5,236 bases of DNA, from positions 1 to 5,236 of the forward strand of contig DAOVTR010000145.1 of NCBI GenBank assembly GCA_030633015.1, in the 5' to 3' direction. This document shows positions 1 through 5,197 of the stretch, in pieces. The notes beneath the pieces are model-generated. The model did no database searches, had not been told where the DNA came from, and saw nothing but the letters and a program-made list of their open reading frames with translations. The stretch's first letter is position 1, and each line of letters opens with the position of its first letter. The stretch comes from Bdellovibrionales bacterium. GTDB taxonomy: Bacteria > Bdellovibrionota > Bacteriovoracia > Bacteriovoracales > Bacteriovoracaceae. The position numbers and the translations under genes are program-made.

Positions 1-335
1 CTTGCGTATCTGGCACTGCCTTCAAAAGGATTTCTCATTACTATTAAATCGCTGTAACTCGCAACTGTTAATATAGTATCTTTTAATGTCTCCCCTTTTT
101 TCACACTCGAAGAAGAAGCATCTGTAAAACCTATTATACTACCTCCCATTCGATTAACTGCACTCTCAAAACTTAACCTCGTTCTTGTTGAAGGTTCAAA
201 AAATAATGTGGCAATTACTTTGCCTGCAAGTAAGTTAGTAACAGGATTTTTTTCAAAGAACTCTGCAAGGTCTAAAACTTGGAGAATTTCATTAGTCGAA
301 TAATCTGTTATAGAAACAAGACTTTTGTTTTTCAT
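1..335 (-). CDS. pyrB: Aspartate carbamoyltransferase catalytic chain (N-terminal part, cut by window edge)
   Basis: Catalyses the committed step of de novo pyrimidine synthesis in the cytoplasm, joining carbamoyl phosphate and L-aspartate to give N-carbamoyl-aspartate. The 111 codons visible cover most of the carbamoyl-phosphate-binding domain. The phosphate-binding signature [13 protein letters not shown] lies at residues 45-57, with Ser49-Thr50-Arg51-Thr52-Arg53. The 80s-loop segment [10 protein letters not shown] (78-87) supplies a lysine to the neighbouring active site, and Arg101 in IVMRNP matches the catalytic arginine of the usual IVMRHP. The family is about 305-310 residues long, so roughly two thirds lies beyond base 1. 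The start at 335 fits the family N-terminus (MxNxSLVSI). No Shine-Dalgarno precedes it, only A/T-rich sequence, as is usual in Bacteroidota, and the protein wording ([24 protein letters not shown]) resembles Bacteroidota PyrB. It is separated from the pilus-type operon by a terminator and about 280 bases. Family assignment is firm; taxon is inference. Confidence 0.95.
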   Translation of the reverse strand, partial: MKNKSLVSITDYSTNEILQVLDLAEFFEKNPVTNLLAGKVIATLFFEPSTRTRLSFESAVNRMGGSIIGFTDASSSSVKKGETLKDTILTVASYSDLIVMRNPFEGSARYA

Positions 336-377
336 TTAAATTATTTTTTAGTTGATAATAAAAAAATTATTAATACA

Positions 378-533
378 TAAATTGAGCGATTATCTGCTTT
401 GATAAGCACCAATTTATTGAGTTAAAAAGATTTACAAAAAAGCCTCAAAGACCAAAGGGTATTTTTACTTTTTTTCTAAACTTTTCAATATCAAAATTTT
501 GATACTTCTCTTTGCTCTTAATCACTCAATTTA
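378..533. repeat. Spaced inverted repeat, 15-bp arms
   Basis: The left arm TAAATTGAGCGATTA (378-392) and the reverse complement of the right arm at 519-533 (TAAATTGAGTGATTA) agree at 14 of 15 positions. The arms are 126 bases apart. A third, partial copy of the TTGAG word occurs at about 412-426 (ATTTATTGAGTTAAA). They could be paired regulator sites or remnants of a small repeat element. At this A/T content, chance is possible but less likely for 14/15 containing a GAG/CTC core. Confidence 0.5.
489..504. promoter_or_regulatory. Perfect 16-bp palindrome, candidate operator
   Basis: TATCAAAATTTTGATA is a perfect palindrome with 8-bp half sites and no spacer; symmetry breaks at the next base on each side. 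It lies about 155 bases upstream of the pyrB start and about 115 bases past the terminator, where a dimeric regulator of pyrB could bind. No matching regulator is encoded in the window, and the A/T richness lowers confidence. Confidence 0.35.
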
Positions 534-618
534 GGTAATATTTTATGGCATATTTCTTATTTGAATATTACAAAACAAATAATAACAATTTCAACATCTT
601 ATAAATCTGAATTTAGAC

Positions 619-647
619 AAAAAAAAACTTGCCAGAGACAAGTTTTT
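619..647 (-). terminator. Rho-independent terminator after the yfiR-like fragment
   Basis: Reading on the minus strand, AAAAACTTG (647-639), loop TCTCTGG (638-632) and CAAGTTTTT (631-623) form a 9-bp perfect stem with a 7-base loop. The T run continues to 619. It begins 6 bases after the stop codon at 654-656, so it should end minus-strand transcription arriving from the right. The A tract on the other side would let it act weakly in the plus direction too. It insulates pyrB from upstream transcription. Confidence 0.85.
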
Positions 648-653
648 CAAATT

Positions 654-893
654 TTATTCTATTACCTCAGTTTCAGTAATTATTTCTTTTCCAAAACCTA
701 TAAATTCATAACTTATTTTGACATCTTGTTTTTTAATATTATTTCCATTATAATAATATTCTAATGTTTCAAATCCATTTATATCAGAAATCCAATTTAA
801 AGAAATTGAAGCTCCCTGATTTATTAAATCAAGATTTTCAGTTACAATAATTGTATTATATTTTGCGGTTTTAATAATAATATCTGGTAACAA
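654..893 (-). pseudogene. C-terminal fragment of a YfiR/DUF4154-like protein
   Basis: This open frame ends at a TAA (654-656). Its only upstream starts are TTG codons inside the MFS-coding stretch with no ribosome site, so it appears to be the end of a gene whose front is missing. The readable part, from about LLPDIIIKTAKYNTIIVTEN onward, resembles the C-terminal half of YfiR-family periplasmic proteins. Those have a strand of the type ILxVTE, then a QGAxIxL segment (here NQGASISL), a short FELN-like stretch (here LEYYYN), and a final GLKISxxL (here DVKISYEF). Full YfiR-like proteins are about 170-190 residues with a signal peptide; about 78 residues remain here. Family members modulate periplasmic signalling to diguanylate cyclases, or are of unknown role in Bacteroidota. 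The family call is a tentative reading by eye; that this is a fragment is better supported. The right boundary is approximate. Confidence 0.45.
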
Positions 894-1183
894 ATTAGCC
901 AATAAAAATTGGTACTCCAAAAGAGAAGAGTGAAGCCAGTGCCAATAAGAAAATTTCCAAGAATTAAGGTTGTTTTACGACCAAGAAGATCACTTAGATA
1001 ACCTGATGGAATTTCAAATAAAACAGTAGCTACAGAGAAGATTGCTTGAAGTTCAAATATCTGCTTCATTGAGAGGTTCAAGGAGTGATAGAAGGGAATA
1101 ATAACAGGCATAATAATAAGAAACATTCTAAAGAATGTAATTGAATAAATTTTTGTAATGTTACTTTGGAGAGAGTTATTCAT
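842..1183 (-). pseudogene. Truncated MFS transporter (N-terminal fragment)
   Basis: The N-terminus of a major facilitator superfamily permease, an inner-membrane transporter of unknown substrate. Residues about 15-34 form helix 1. A second hydrophobic segment (about 42-60) runs into the MFS motif A, GYLSDLLGRKT (61-71), in the helix 2-3 loop, and helix 3 spans about 72-90. Similarity continues to about YQILL (99-103), after which the frame reads an unrelated tail (KPQNIIQLL) and stops. Members are about 380-420 residues with 12 helices, so roughly three quarters is missing and transport is not expected. The ATG at 1183 lies 3 bases after the stop of the thioredoxin-like gene, so the two were co-transcribed; the ribosome site (GAGTAAAGA) is weak. 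Past about 875-893 the DNA belongs to the YfiR-like fragment in a different frame. The fragment could be genuine decay, a deletion fusion, or an assembly join. Confidence 0.8.
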
Positions 1184-1186
1184 TCT

Positions 1187-1699
1187 TTACTCAGAAAAAA
1201 GATTTTTAGATCTGATTATTCCAAGAGGACTAACTCCTGTGCTTATCCACTCGTGAATACCTTTATTATTCACATGAACTGCCATAGGCGTACCTTGTAG
1301 TTCATACTTTGCCGATGCAACTCCTTTCGGATCGAGATAAGCCTTAAACGAATATTCATTTCTTTTCATAAATTTAGAGATTATTTTAACTGATTCACCC
1401 ACATTAATAGCAATGATTTTATCAGCAGGAATTTCTTTATCATCGATAGCATCTTGTAATCGTTTTAATTCAAGAAGACAAGGAGGGCATGTTGAAGTCC
1501 AGAATATAAGAATATATGGAGGTTTAATATCAGTAATAAGAGTTGTCTGCTTAAGATTAAGATCGAGAAGATTCAGGGCGTAAGCAGGTTCTCCTTCAAA
1601 TTTTGAATTTGAATAAAAAGTGGTAACTCCTCTATAGATGAATACAATAAGGAGAATGAAAAAGAGAGCATTACTAGCACGGTTTAAGAAACGATTCAT
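1187..1699 (-). CDS. Membrane-anchored thioredoxin-like protein (TlpA/ResA type)
   Basis: A predicted periplasmic thiol-disulfide protein of 170 residues. A hydrophobic segment at about 11-24 following basic residues (MNRFLNRAS) should anchor the N-terminus in the inner membrane with the thioredoxin fold outside. The strand YILIFWTST leads into the active-site CPPC (Cys71, Cys74) and the helix LLELKRLQ. The conserved cis-proline is in GTPMAVHV (Pro138), followed by a beta hairpin with NNKG. TlpA/ResA-type proteins mostly reduce particular periplasmic disulfides, for example in cytochrome c or oxidase assembly. CPPC is less typical than the CxPC variants of known TlpA/ResA, so reductase versus oxidase cannot be decided. 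The ATG at 1699 is preceded by GGCGGA immediately upstream. It lies 35 bases after the secretion ATPase gene and 3 bases before the MFS fragment. Its partners may be the cysteine-bearing exported proteins of this operon (inference). Confidence 0.85.
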   Translation of the reverse strand: MNRFLNRASNALFFILLIVFIYRGVTTFYSNSKFEGEPAYALNLLDLNLKQTTLITDIKPPYILIFWTSTCPPCLLELKRLQDAIDDKEIPADKIIAINVGESVKIISKFMKRNEYSFKAYLDPKGVASAKYELQGTPMAVHVNNKGIHEWISTGVSPLGIIRSKNLFSE

Positions 1700-1734
1700 T
1701 CCGCCATAATAGCAAAGATTCTCTAGGTTTTATA

Positions 1735-2874
1735 TTATTTTTTATAAATGTGAGTATAAAGTTTTCCCTCCTCTGAGTATCCATTAATTTTTATTATTTC
1801 AGATACTTCTTTGTTTTCTAAATGCACAACATAGTTAACATTTTGCAATATAAGATGTTTTATTAATTTGAAATCAATGTTTTGATTGTTTGAGTAAATT
1901 GAAAAGAGAAGAGATAGGCGGTTAATAGTTTCAATGGCACTGTTGGCATGAATTGTTGAAAGGAGTCCTTTGTGCCCTGTGTTCATTGCAAGAATAAAAG
2001 GTACGACCTCACGAGATCGTATCTCTCCAAGAATGATCCGATCTGGATCCATCCTCATAGCATAAGCACAATACTCTTTTAAAGTTTTAGACTCATTCTC
2101 CTTATTTTCCAAAAGGTATGTTATATTTTTTCTTTGAACTTGAAGTTCATGAGTATCTTCAAGAATAATAAGATGCTCATCATTTGGAATATGTGAAATA
2201 AGAGTTTTTAAAAAAGTTGTTTTACCTGAACCTGTTGATCCACTTACTATTATATTTTCTTTTTTCTCAATTAGAGATTTAATAAGTAAAATTTGATCGT
2301 TTGGGAGCTTAAAATCTTCGATTTTAGGTGTGAGCGATACGGCAGAACGACAAAATAACTTACACTGCTTATTTGGGCTTGTGGACTCATGAATGAGAGT
2401 TATTCTGAATGAATTATTAGCAAGCATCATGCTAAAACTTACAAATGGATTGGTGTAATTCCAGTGAACTTTTTGTTTTAGTGCTAAAACCTCTAGAGAT
2501 ATCCTGAATTCATCAGCGCTAATTCCTGTATTGATAGTAATTAACTTTTTTTCTTTACTGTTGATTTGAAGATCTACCTCTGAGTGAAAAATAATTTCAT
2601 AAAACGAATGTTTGTAAATAATTTTTTCTATAAAAGATTGGTTGACGATCTTGTCATACCATAGAATCTCTTCTTTAAAGGTGCTGTCCAACTTTGACTC
2701 ATCCTCGATATAGTCGTAGACAATTCTTTTTAGTGAATCAATTTCTAAAATATTTCCTTGCTTAAGGTGATCATAGAAAAACTTTTGGAATAGAAAAAAT
2801 TGTTCATTTGTTTTTTTCTTTTCAGGAACGTCACTGTTAATTGTTTGAATTTTATTATTTTTGAGCAAGATCAT
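1735..2874 (-). CDS. cpaF: CpaF/TadA-family secretion ATPase (Tad/Flp pilus motor)
   Basis: A cytoplasmic hexameric type II/IV secretion ATPase of the CpaF/TadA branch, which powers Flp pilus assembly; 379 residues. All hallmark boxes are present: Walker A GSTGSGKTT (212-220, Lys218); Asp box IILEDTHELQ (236-245); Walker B-type segment PDRIILGEIR (277-286, Glu284); and His box GHKGLLSTIHANSA (300-313). The C-terminal AMNTGHKG and STIHANS wording is typical of CpaF rather than PilB or GspE, and the tetracysteine zinc motif of GspE is absent. The N-terminal 200 residues are divergent; only NPFVSFSMML (142-151) and FRITLI recall the family's N-domain. After the Walker B segment, SREV replaces the common GGEA. 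The ATG at 2874 has AAGGG six bases upstream and lies inside the end of the secretin gene (20-base overlap), pointing to translational coupling. The usual downstream tadB/tadC are absent, replaced by the thioredoxin-like gene. Confidence 0.93.
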   Translation of the reverse strand: MILLKNNKIQTINSDVPEKKKTNEQFFLFQKFFYDHLKQGNILEIDSLKRIVYDYIEDESKLDSTFKEEILWYDKIVNQSFIEKIIYKHSFYEIIFHSEVDLQINSKEKKLITINTGISADEFRISLEVLALKQKVHWNYTNPFVSFSMMLANNSFRITLIHESTSPNKQCKLFCRSAVSLTPKIEDFKLPNDQILLIKSLIEKKENIIVSGSTGSGKTTFLKTLISHIPNDEHLIILEDTHELQVQRKNITYLLENKENESKTLKEYCAYAMRMDPDRIILGEIRSREVVPFILAMNTGHKGLLSTIHANSAIETINRLSLLFSIYSNNQNIDFKLIKHLILQNVNYVVHLENKEVSEIIKINGYSEEGKLYTHIYKK

Positions 2875-4399
2875 TTTTTTCCCTTAAGTGGATAATTGCC
2901 GTTATCTCTTTATGAGTAGCTTGGCTATTTTTGGAAAGAAATAGCTTTCCTAAAAGAGGAATTTTACTTAAATATGGAAAGCTTCGTTGAGATTTTCCGA
3001 GTGTTCGGTATGAGATTTGAAAGAGGGTTGTTGGGGAGTTTAGAGGTATTTTTATATGTGACTCTTCTTTACTTCCAGCAATCGAGCTTCCATCGAGTAG
3101 GCGTGAAAACTTGGTTAAATATTTAAGATAAAATGAACCACCATCCTTTACTAGTTTTAGATTTATTCTCAGTCCTGCAAACTTCCAACTTTGCCCATTA
3201 ACCCTAACCCCATTTTCAGTTGTCGAAGATTCAAAAGCAATTTCAGAGCCAACTTCAATGGTGCTTTTTTTACCAGGAATTAGGGTGATTTGTTGCTGAG
3301 CAATTGTTGAAAGCTGAATATTTTTCTGTCTAAGAACGACAGAATTATTGCTAATAATGTCGGTAATACCTTTATTTAAAAGATCTTTAAGAGAGACTGA
3401 AAGCTCAGATAATCCGAGATCAAGCTCTTCACCGTTTAGTTTATCGATTTGGATTAACTTGAGTTTAAGAATGTAATTTTTAATATTGTATTTCTCACTA
3501 ATAGGCACAAACTGAACGAGAAATTTTTCAGATAAGTTTTTCAAGACCTCCTTTGAAGGAGAGTAGCTATCGGGATAAAAGCACTTTATTTTAGCTTTCT
3601 CGACTTCACAGCTTACTTCATCAATGTATTCTTCGAAAAAGAGTTTGTAGATCTCTCCTATAATTTGTGATTTTATGTTTGTTGATAATTTATTCGAAAA
3701 CTGGATGCTCTTTTTATATTTATCCTTAAGACGCTTAACTAATTTATACTGCTTCATTGAGGTAATCTCTCCATCGACCAAAATGATTTGTCCTTCAATT
3801 GATGCATTAAGTTTATTATTTTTGAGGGTGTTAAGGGCCTCGACAAGTTTTAAGTGTTTATTTTTACTCAAAACATAGACTTGGATATTTATCTGCTTGC
3901 CTGGTTGCTGCCATATTATAAGTTCGCTACTGCCGAGTTTTTTCCCTTTTATAAGAAATGTTTTGTTTTTAAGAATTTTTATAGAAATAATATCTTTATT
4001 GCCAATCGTAAACCGATCAATTTTTTTAATGCTTAGTTGGCGATGTTCTCCAATTGCCATAATTATCTCCCTGGCGTATTTGTCTTCAGCATGGAGAGAT
4101 GTAGGTAAAAAGGTAAAAATGATAATAATTTTGACAAAAAACCTATTTCTAGGTAAAAATGCTCGTTCAAGTTTTAAAATATAAGATTGCGTCTGACTGA
4201 ACGCGTTAGACAGGAGTTGGGAAATGGTTTCAAATACACGAGTAACAAAGATAAAAAGATCGAGAAAGCAGGTTAAGTCAGGCCAAAAAAGAAAAGCTTT
4301 AAATAATAATAAAGGATCAACTCCAAAATTTGCGATCCATCCAGATAAGAAGTAGTTCTGTTGAGGGGAGATTTCTCCTCTCATTTCTTTTGTTTTCAT
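2855..4399 (-). CDS. cpaC: CpaC/RcpA-type pilus secretin with long N-terminal extension
   Basis: Outer-membrane channel protein of a Tad/Flp pilus or related type II/III secretion-like system; 514 residues. Residues about 112-179 match the pilus-secretin N-terminal domain (GEHRQLSIKKIDRFTIGN, ILKNKTFLIKGKKLGSSELII). A BON-like segment follows at about 180-240 (ASIEGQIILVDGEI). The secretin core occupies about 300-507: VGSEIAF (383-389), a KFAGLRINLKL strand (406-416) and the signature FPYLSKIPLLGKLF (474-487). A classical signal peptide is visible only at residues about 83-104 (basic RNR, KIIIIFTFLPTSLHA), preceded by about 82 extra residues rich in hydrophobic and aromatic side chains. The ATG at 4399 is favoured: GAGGTGA sits 4 bases upstream, it overlaps the previous stop as ATGA, and no ATG, GTG or TTG occurs in frame near the signal peptide. 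Cys264 and Cys273 could form a disulfide. It overlaps the ATPase gene by 20 bases. Confidence 0.88.
   Translation of the reverse strand: MKTKEMRGEISPQQNYFLSGWIANFGVDPLLLFKAFLFWPDLTCFLDLFIFVTRVFETISQLLSNAFSQTQSYILKLERAFLPRNRFFVKIIIIFTFLPTSLHAEDKYAREIIMAIGEHRQLSIKKIDRFTIGNKDIISIKILKNKTFLIKGKKLGSSELIIWQQPGKQINIQVYVLSKNKHLKLVEALNTLKNNKLNASIEGQIILVDGEITSMKQYKLVKRLKDKYKKSIQFSNKLSTNIKSQIIGEIYKLFFEEYIDEVSCEVEKAKIKCFYPDSYSPSKEVLKNLSEKFLVQFVPISEKYNIKNYILKLKLIQIDKLNGEELDLGLSELSVSLKDLLNKGITDIISNNSVVLRQKNIQLSTIAQQQITLIPGKKSTIEVGSEIAFESSTTENGVRVNGQSWKFAGLRINLKLVKDGGSFYLKYLTKFSRLLDGSSIAGSKEESHIKIPLNSPTTLFQISYRTLGKSQRSFPYLSKIPLLGKLFLSKNSQATHKEITAIIHLREKNDLAQK
2881..2885 (-). promoter_or_regulatory. Ribosome binding site of the ATPase gene
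   Basis: AAGGG on the minus strand, 6 bases before the ATG at 2874 and located inside the last codons of the secretin gene. Confidence 0.65.
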
Positions 4400-4713
4400 A
4401 TTTTCACCTCTCTCATAAAAACCTTAAAAGTTTTTCTTAGTATTTTATTATTTAAAACGGGAAAATGAATTTCATTTTGATTTGTTATACATATTTGAAT
4501 AATTGCAGATGTGACCTGTTTGCAAGGATGATCTGTCTGCAGGGTTTTAATTAAACTGACAGGAATATTAAACTTTGATGTCAGTATTGATTTGATATTG
4601 TCTCTAAGAACGACTTTTGAATCATAAGAAATAATAATTGCATCTCGTGCATTACTTTGCTGTGAATATGCTCCTAGAAGTATAAGCATAACTAAACTAA
4701 AAAATAATTTCAT
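4396..4713 (-). CDS. Small exported protein of unknown function in the pilus operon
   Basis: A 105-residue protein I do not recognise. It begins with a signal peptide (MKLFFSLVMLILLGAYS, likely cleaved after Ala22 in QQSNA), so the mature part of about 83 residues should be periplasmic or outer-membrane associated. The mature region has alternating strand-like segments (DAIIISYDSKVVL, AIIQICI, EIHFPVL), a helix-like RDNIKSILTSKF, two cysteines (64 and 75) that could pair, and a basic end (KILRKTFKVFMREVKI). The frame is open up to an ATG at 4824, but the start at 4713 is chosen because a GAGAGGG site lies 5 bases upstream and the signal peptide begins there. It overlaps the CpaB-like gene by 17 bases and the secretin gene by the ATGA arrangement, so all three are probably coupled. 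From position and export it may be a secretin accessory or pilotin-like factor, but it lacks a lipobox cysteine and this is inference. Confidence 0.75.
   Translation of the reverse strand: MKLFFSLVMLILLGAYSQQSNARDAIIISYDSKVVLRDNIKSILTSKFNIPVSLIKTLQTDHPCKQVTSAIIQICITNQNEIHFPVLNNKILRKTFKVFMREVKI
4404..4410 (-). promoter_or_regulatory. Ribosome binding site of the secretin gene
   Basis: GAGGTGA on the minus strand, 4 bases before the ATG at 4399. It supports translation from 4399 and hence the reality of the 82-residue extension ahead of the signal peptide. Confidence 0.75.
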
Positions 4714-5197
4714 GTATCCCTCTCTTTTTTTGGCCAATTGATTGACCGTTTTTAATTTTAAAGTGAATATTTCTTGGATATGCCTGAAGTTTACCAAGAT
4801 GTTCAAATGCCTTTGATGCATCAATCTGATTTAGTTCAATATTATAATAGTCACCATTTTGATTGTTATATTTAATATTAGGAGGAGTGACTTTTTTGTG
4901 TATGAAGCAATTTTTAATGACTAATTTTTTATCTTCCGTAATTAAAGTAATTGCTGTCTTAGTCCCTTTATTTAAAGGGAGGAAAAGCTTTAAAGGAATT
5001 GAGATCATGACTGATGATTTTGAGATCTTTGAAATAGGCTTATTGGGGATAACAACTGTTTTATCAGTTAAAATATAGGTAAATGTATTTGTTAAGAAAA
5101 TAGCAAAAATAATTTTTGAATTTTGAATTATTTTATTCTTTTTTTTCTTTGAAAATATTTCCAAAGATCTATTTTTATCTAACTGAGGACCATTCAT
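4697..5197 (-). CDS. CpaB/RcpC-like pilus assembly protein, short and divergent
   Basis: A 166-residue protein with a basic cytoplasmic start (KKKKNK), one membrane segment at about 28-44 (SKIIFAIFLTNTFTYIL) and an exported remainder. The exported part resembles the C-terminal domain of CpaB/RcpC: VMISIPLKLFLPLNKGTKTAITLI (63-86) matches the family's V-S-I-P-V ... L-x-x-G-D-x-V-D-V-L-L pattern, and LVIKNCFIHKKV matches its N-V-x-V-L stretch. DYYNIELNQIDASKAFEHLGKLQAYPRNIHFKIK (116-149) follows the family's V-T-L-x-V-x-P-x-x-A-x-x-L pattern. CpaB is normally about 250-300 residues with an SAF domain after the membrane helix; here that domain seems missing (fewer than 20 residues separate the helix and the C-terminal domain). 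In Tad systems CpaB links the inner membrane to the secretin, and the order cpaB then cpaC supports the call. The ATG at 5197 has AAGGAG 8 bases upstream. Its 3' end overlaps the small exported gene by 17 bases. The assignment is moderate. Confidence 0.6.
   Translation of the reverse strand: MNGPQLDKNRSLEIFSKKKKNKIIQNSKIIFAIFLTNTFTYILTDKTVVIPNKPISKISKSSVMISIPLKLFLPLNKGTKTAITLITEDKKLVIKNCFIHKKVTPPNIKYNNQNGDYYNIELNQIDASKAFEHLGKLQAYPRNIHFKIKNGQSIGQKKRGIHEIIF
4718..4725 (-). promoter_or_regulatory. Ribosome binding site deciding the start of the small exported protein
   Basis: AGAGAGGG on the minus strand, with 5 bases between the GAGG core and the ATG at 4713. It favours this start, which opens directly into a signal peptide, over the longer reading from 4824. 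Confidence 0.75.

Larger units (their letters stand above)
336..618. other. AT-rich intergenic region upstream of pyrB
   Basis: No credible gene is visible on either strand. As the sequence ahead of pyrB it should hold that gene's promoter, but the composition gives several weak AT-rich matches and no convincing -35/-10 pair or Bacteroidota-type TAnnTTTG box, so none is called. It contains a perfect palindrome (489-504), a spaced inverted repeat (378-392 with 519-533), and a weak imperfect hairpin at about 386-409 (TTATC/GATAA core, 6-base loop). The last 30 bases before the pyrB start are nearly pure A/T. Confidence 0.7.

Noticed and set aside
432..465. PyrR-type attenuator or terminator hairpin in the pyrB leader (minus-strand CCCTTTGGTCTTTGAGG followed by C and six T)
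   Set aside because: GAGGCT and the T run recall PyrR binding loops and terminators, but the stem is only about 3-4 bp and the rest of the PyrR consensus does not align. No pyrR is in the window.
561..764. Plus-strand open frame of 67 codons
   Set aside because: It crosses the terminator hairpin and runs antisense to the YfiR-like fragment; low-complexity F/I/S-rich product, no ribosome site.
842..893. Programmed frameshift joining the MFS and YfiR-like frames
   Set aside because: The frames encode unrelated families, each lacking its other half, and there is no slippery site plus stimulatory structure. A join of two fragments explains it better.
654..920. The 88-codon minus-strand frame as a complete gene
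   Set aside because: Its start is a TTG inside the MFS coding sequence with no ribosome site, and its first residues are an out-of-frame reading of MFS codons. Treated as a gene fragment instead.
3675..4184. Three plus-strand open frames opposite the secretin gene
   Set aside because: They overlap one another and lie wholly antisense to a well-supported gene; products show no recognisable domain.
4714..4824. Upstream extension of the small exported protein to an ATG at 4824
   Set aside because: It would bury the signal peptide inside the protein and overlap the CpaB-like gene by 128 bases, whereas the internal ATG at 4713 has a good ribosome site.
4863..5078. Plus-strand open frame of 71 codons opposite the CpaB-like gene
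   Set aside because: Antisense shadow of a minus-strand gene that has a strong ribosome site and operon context; no family features, although a GGAGG-like stretch occurs nearby.
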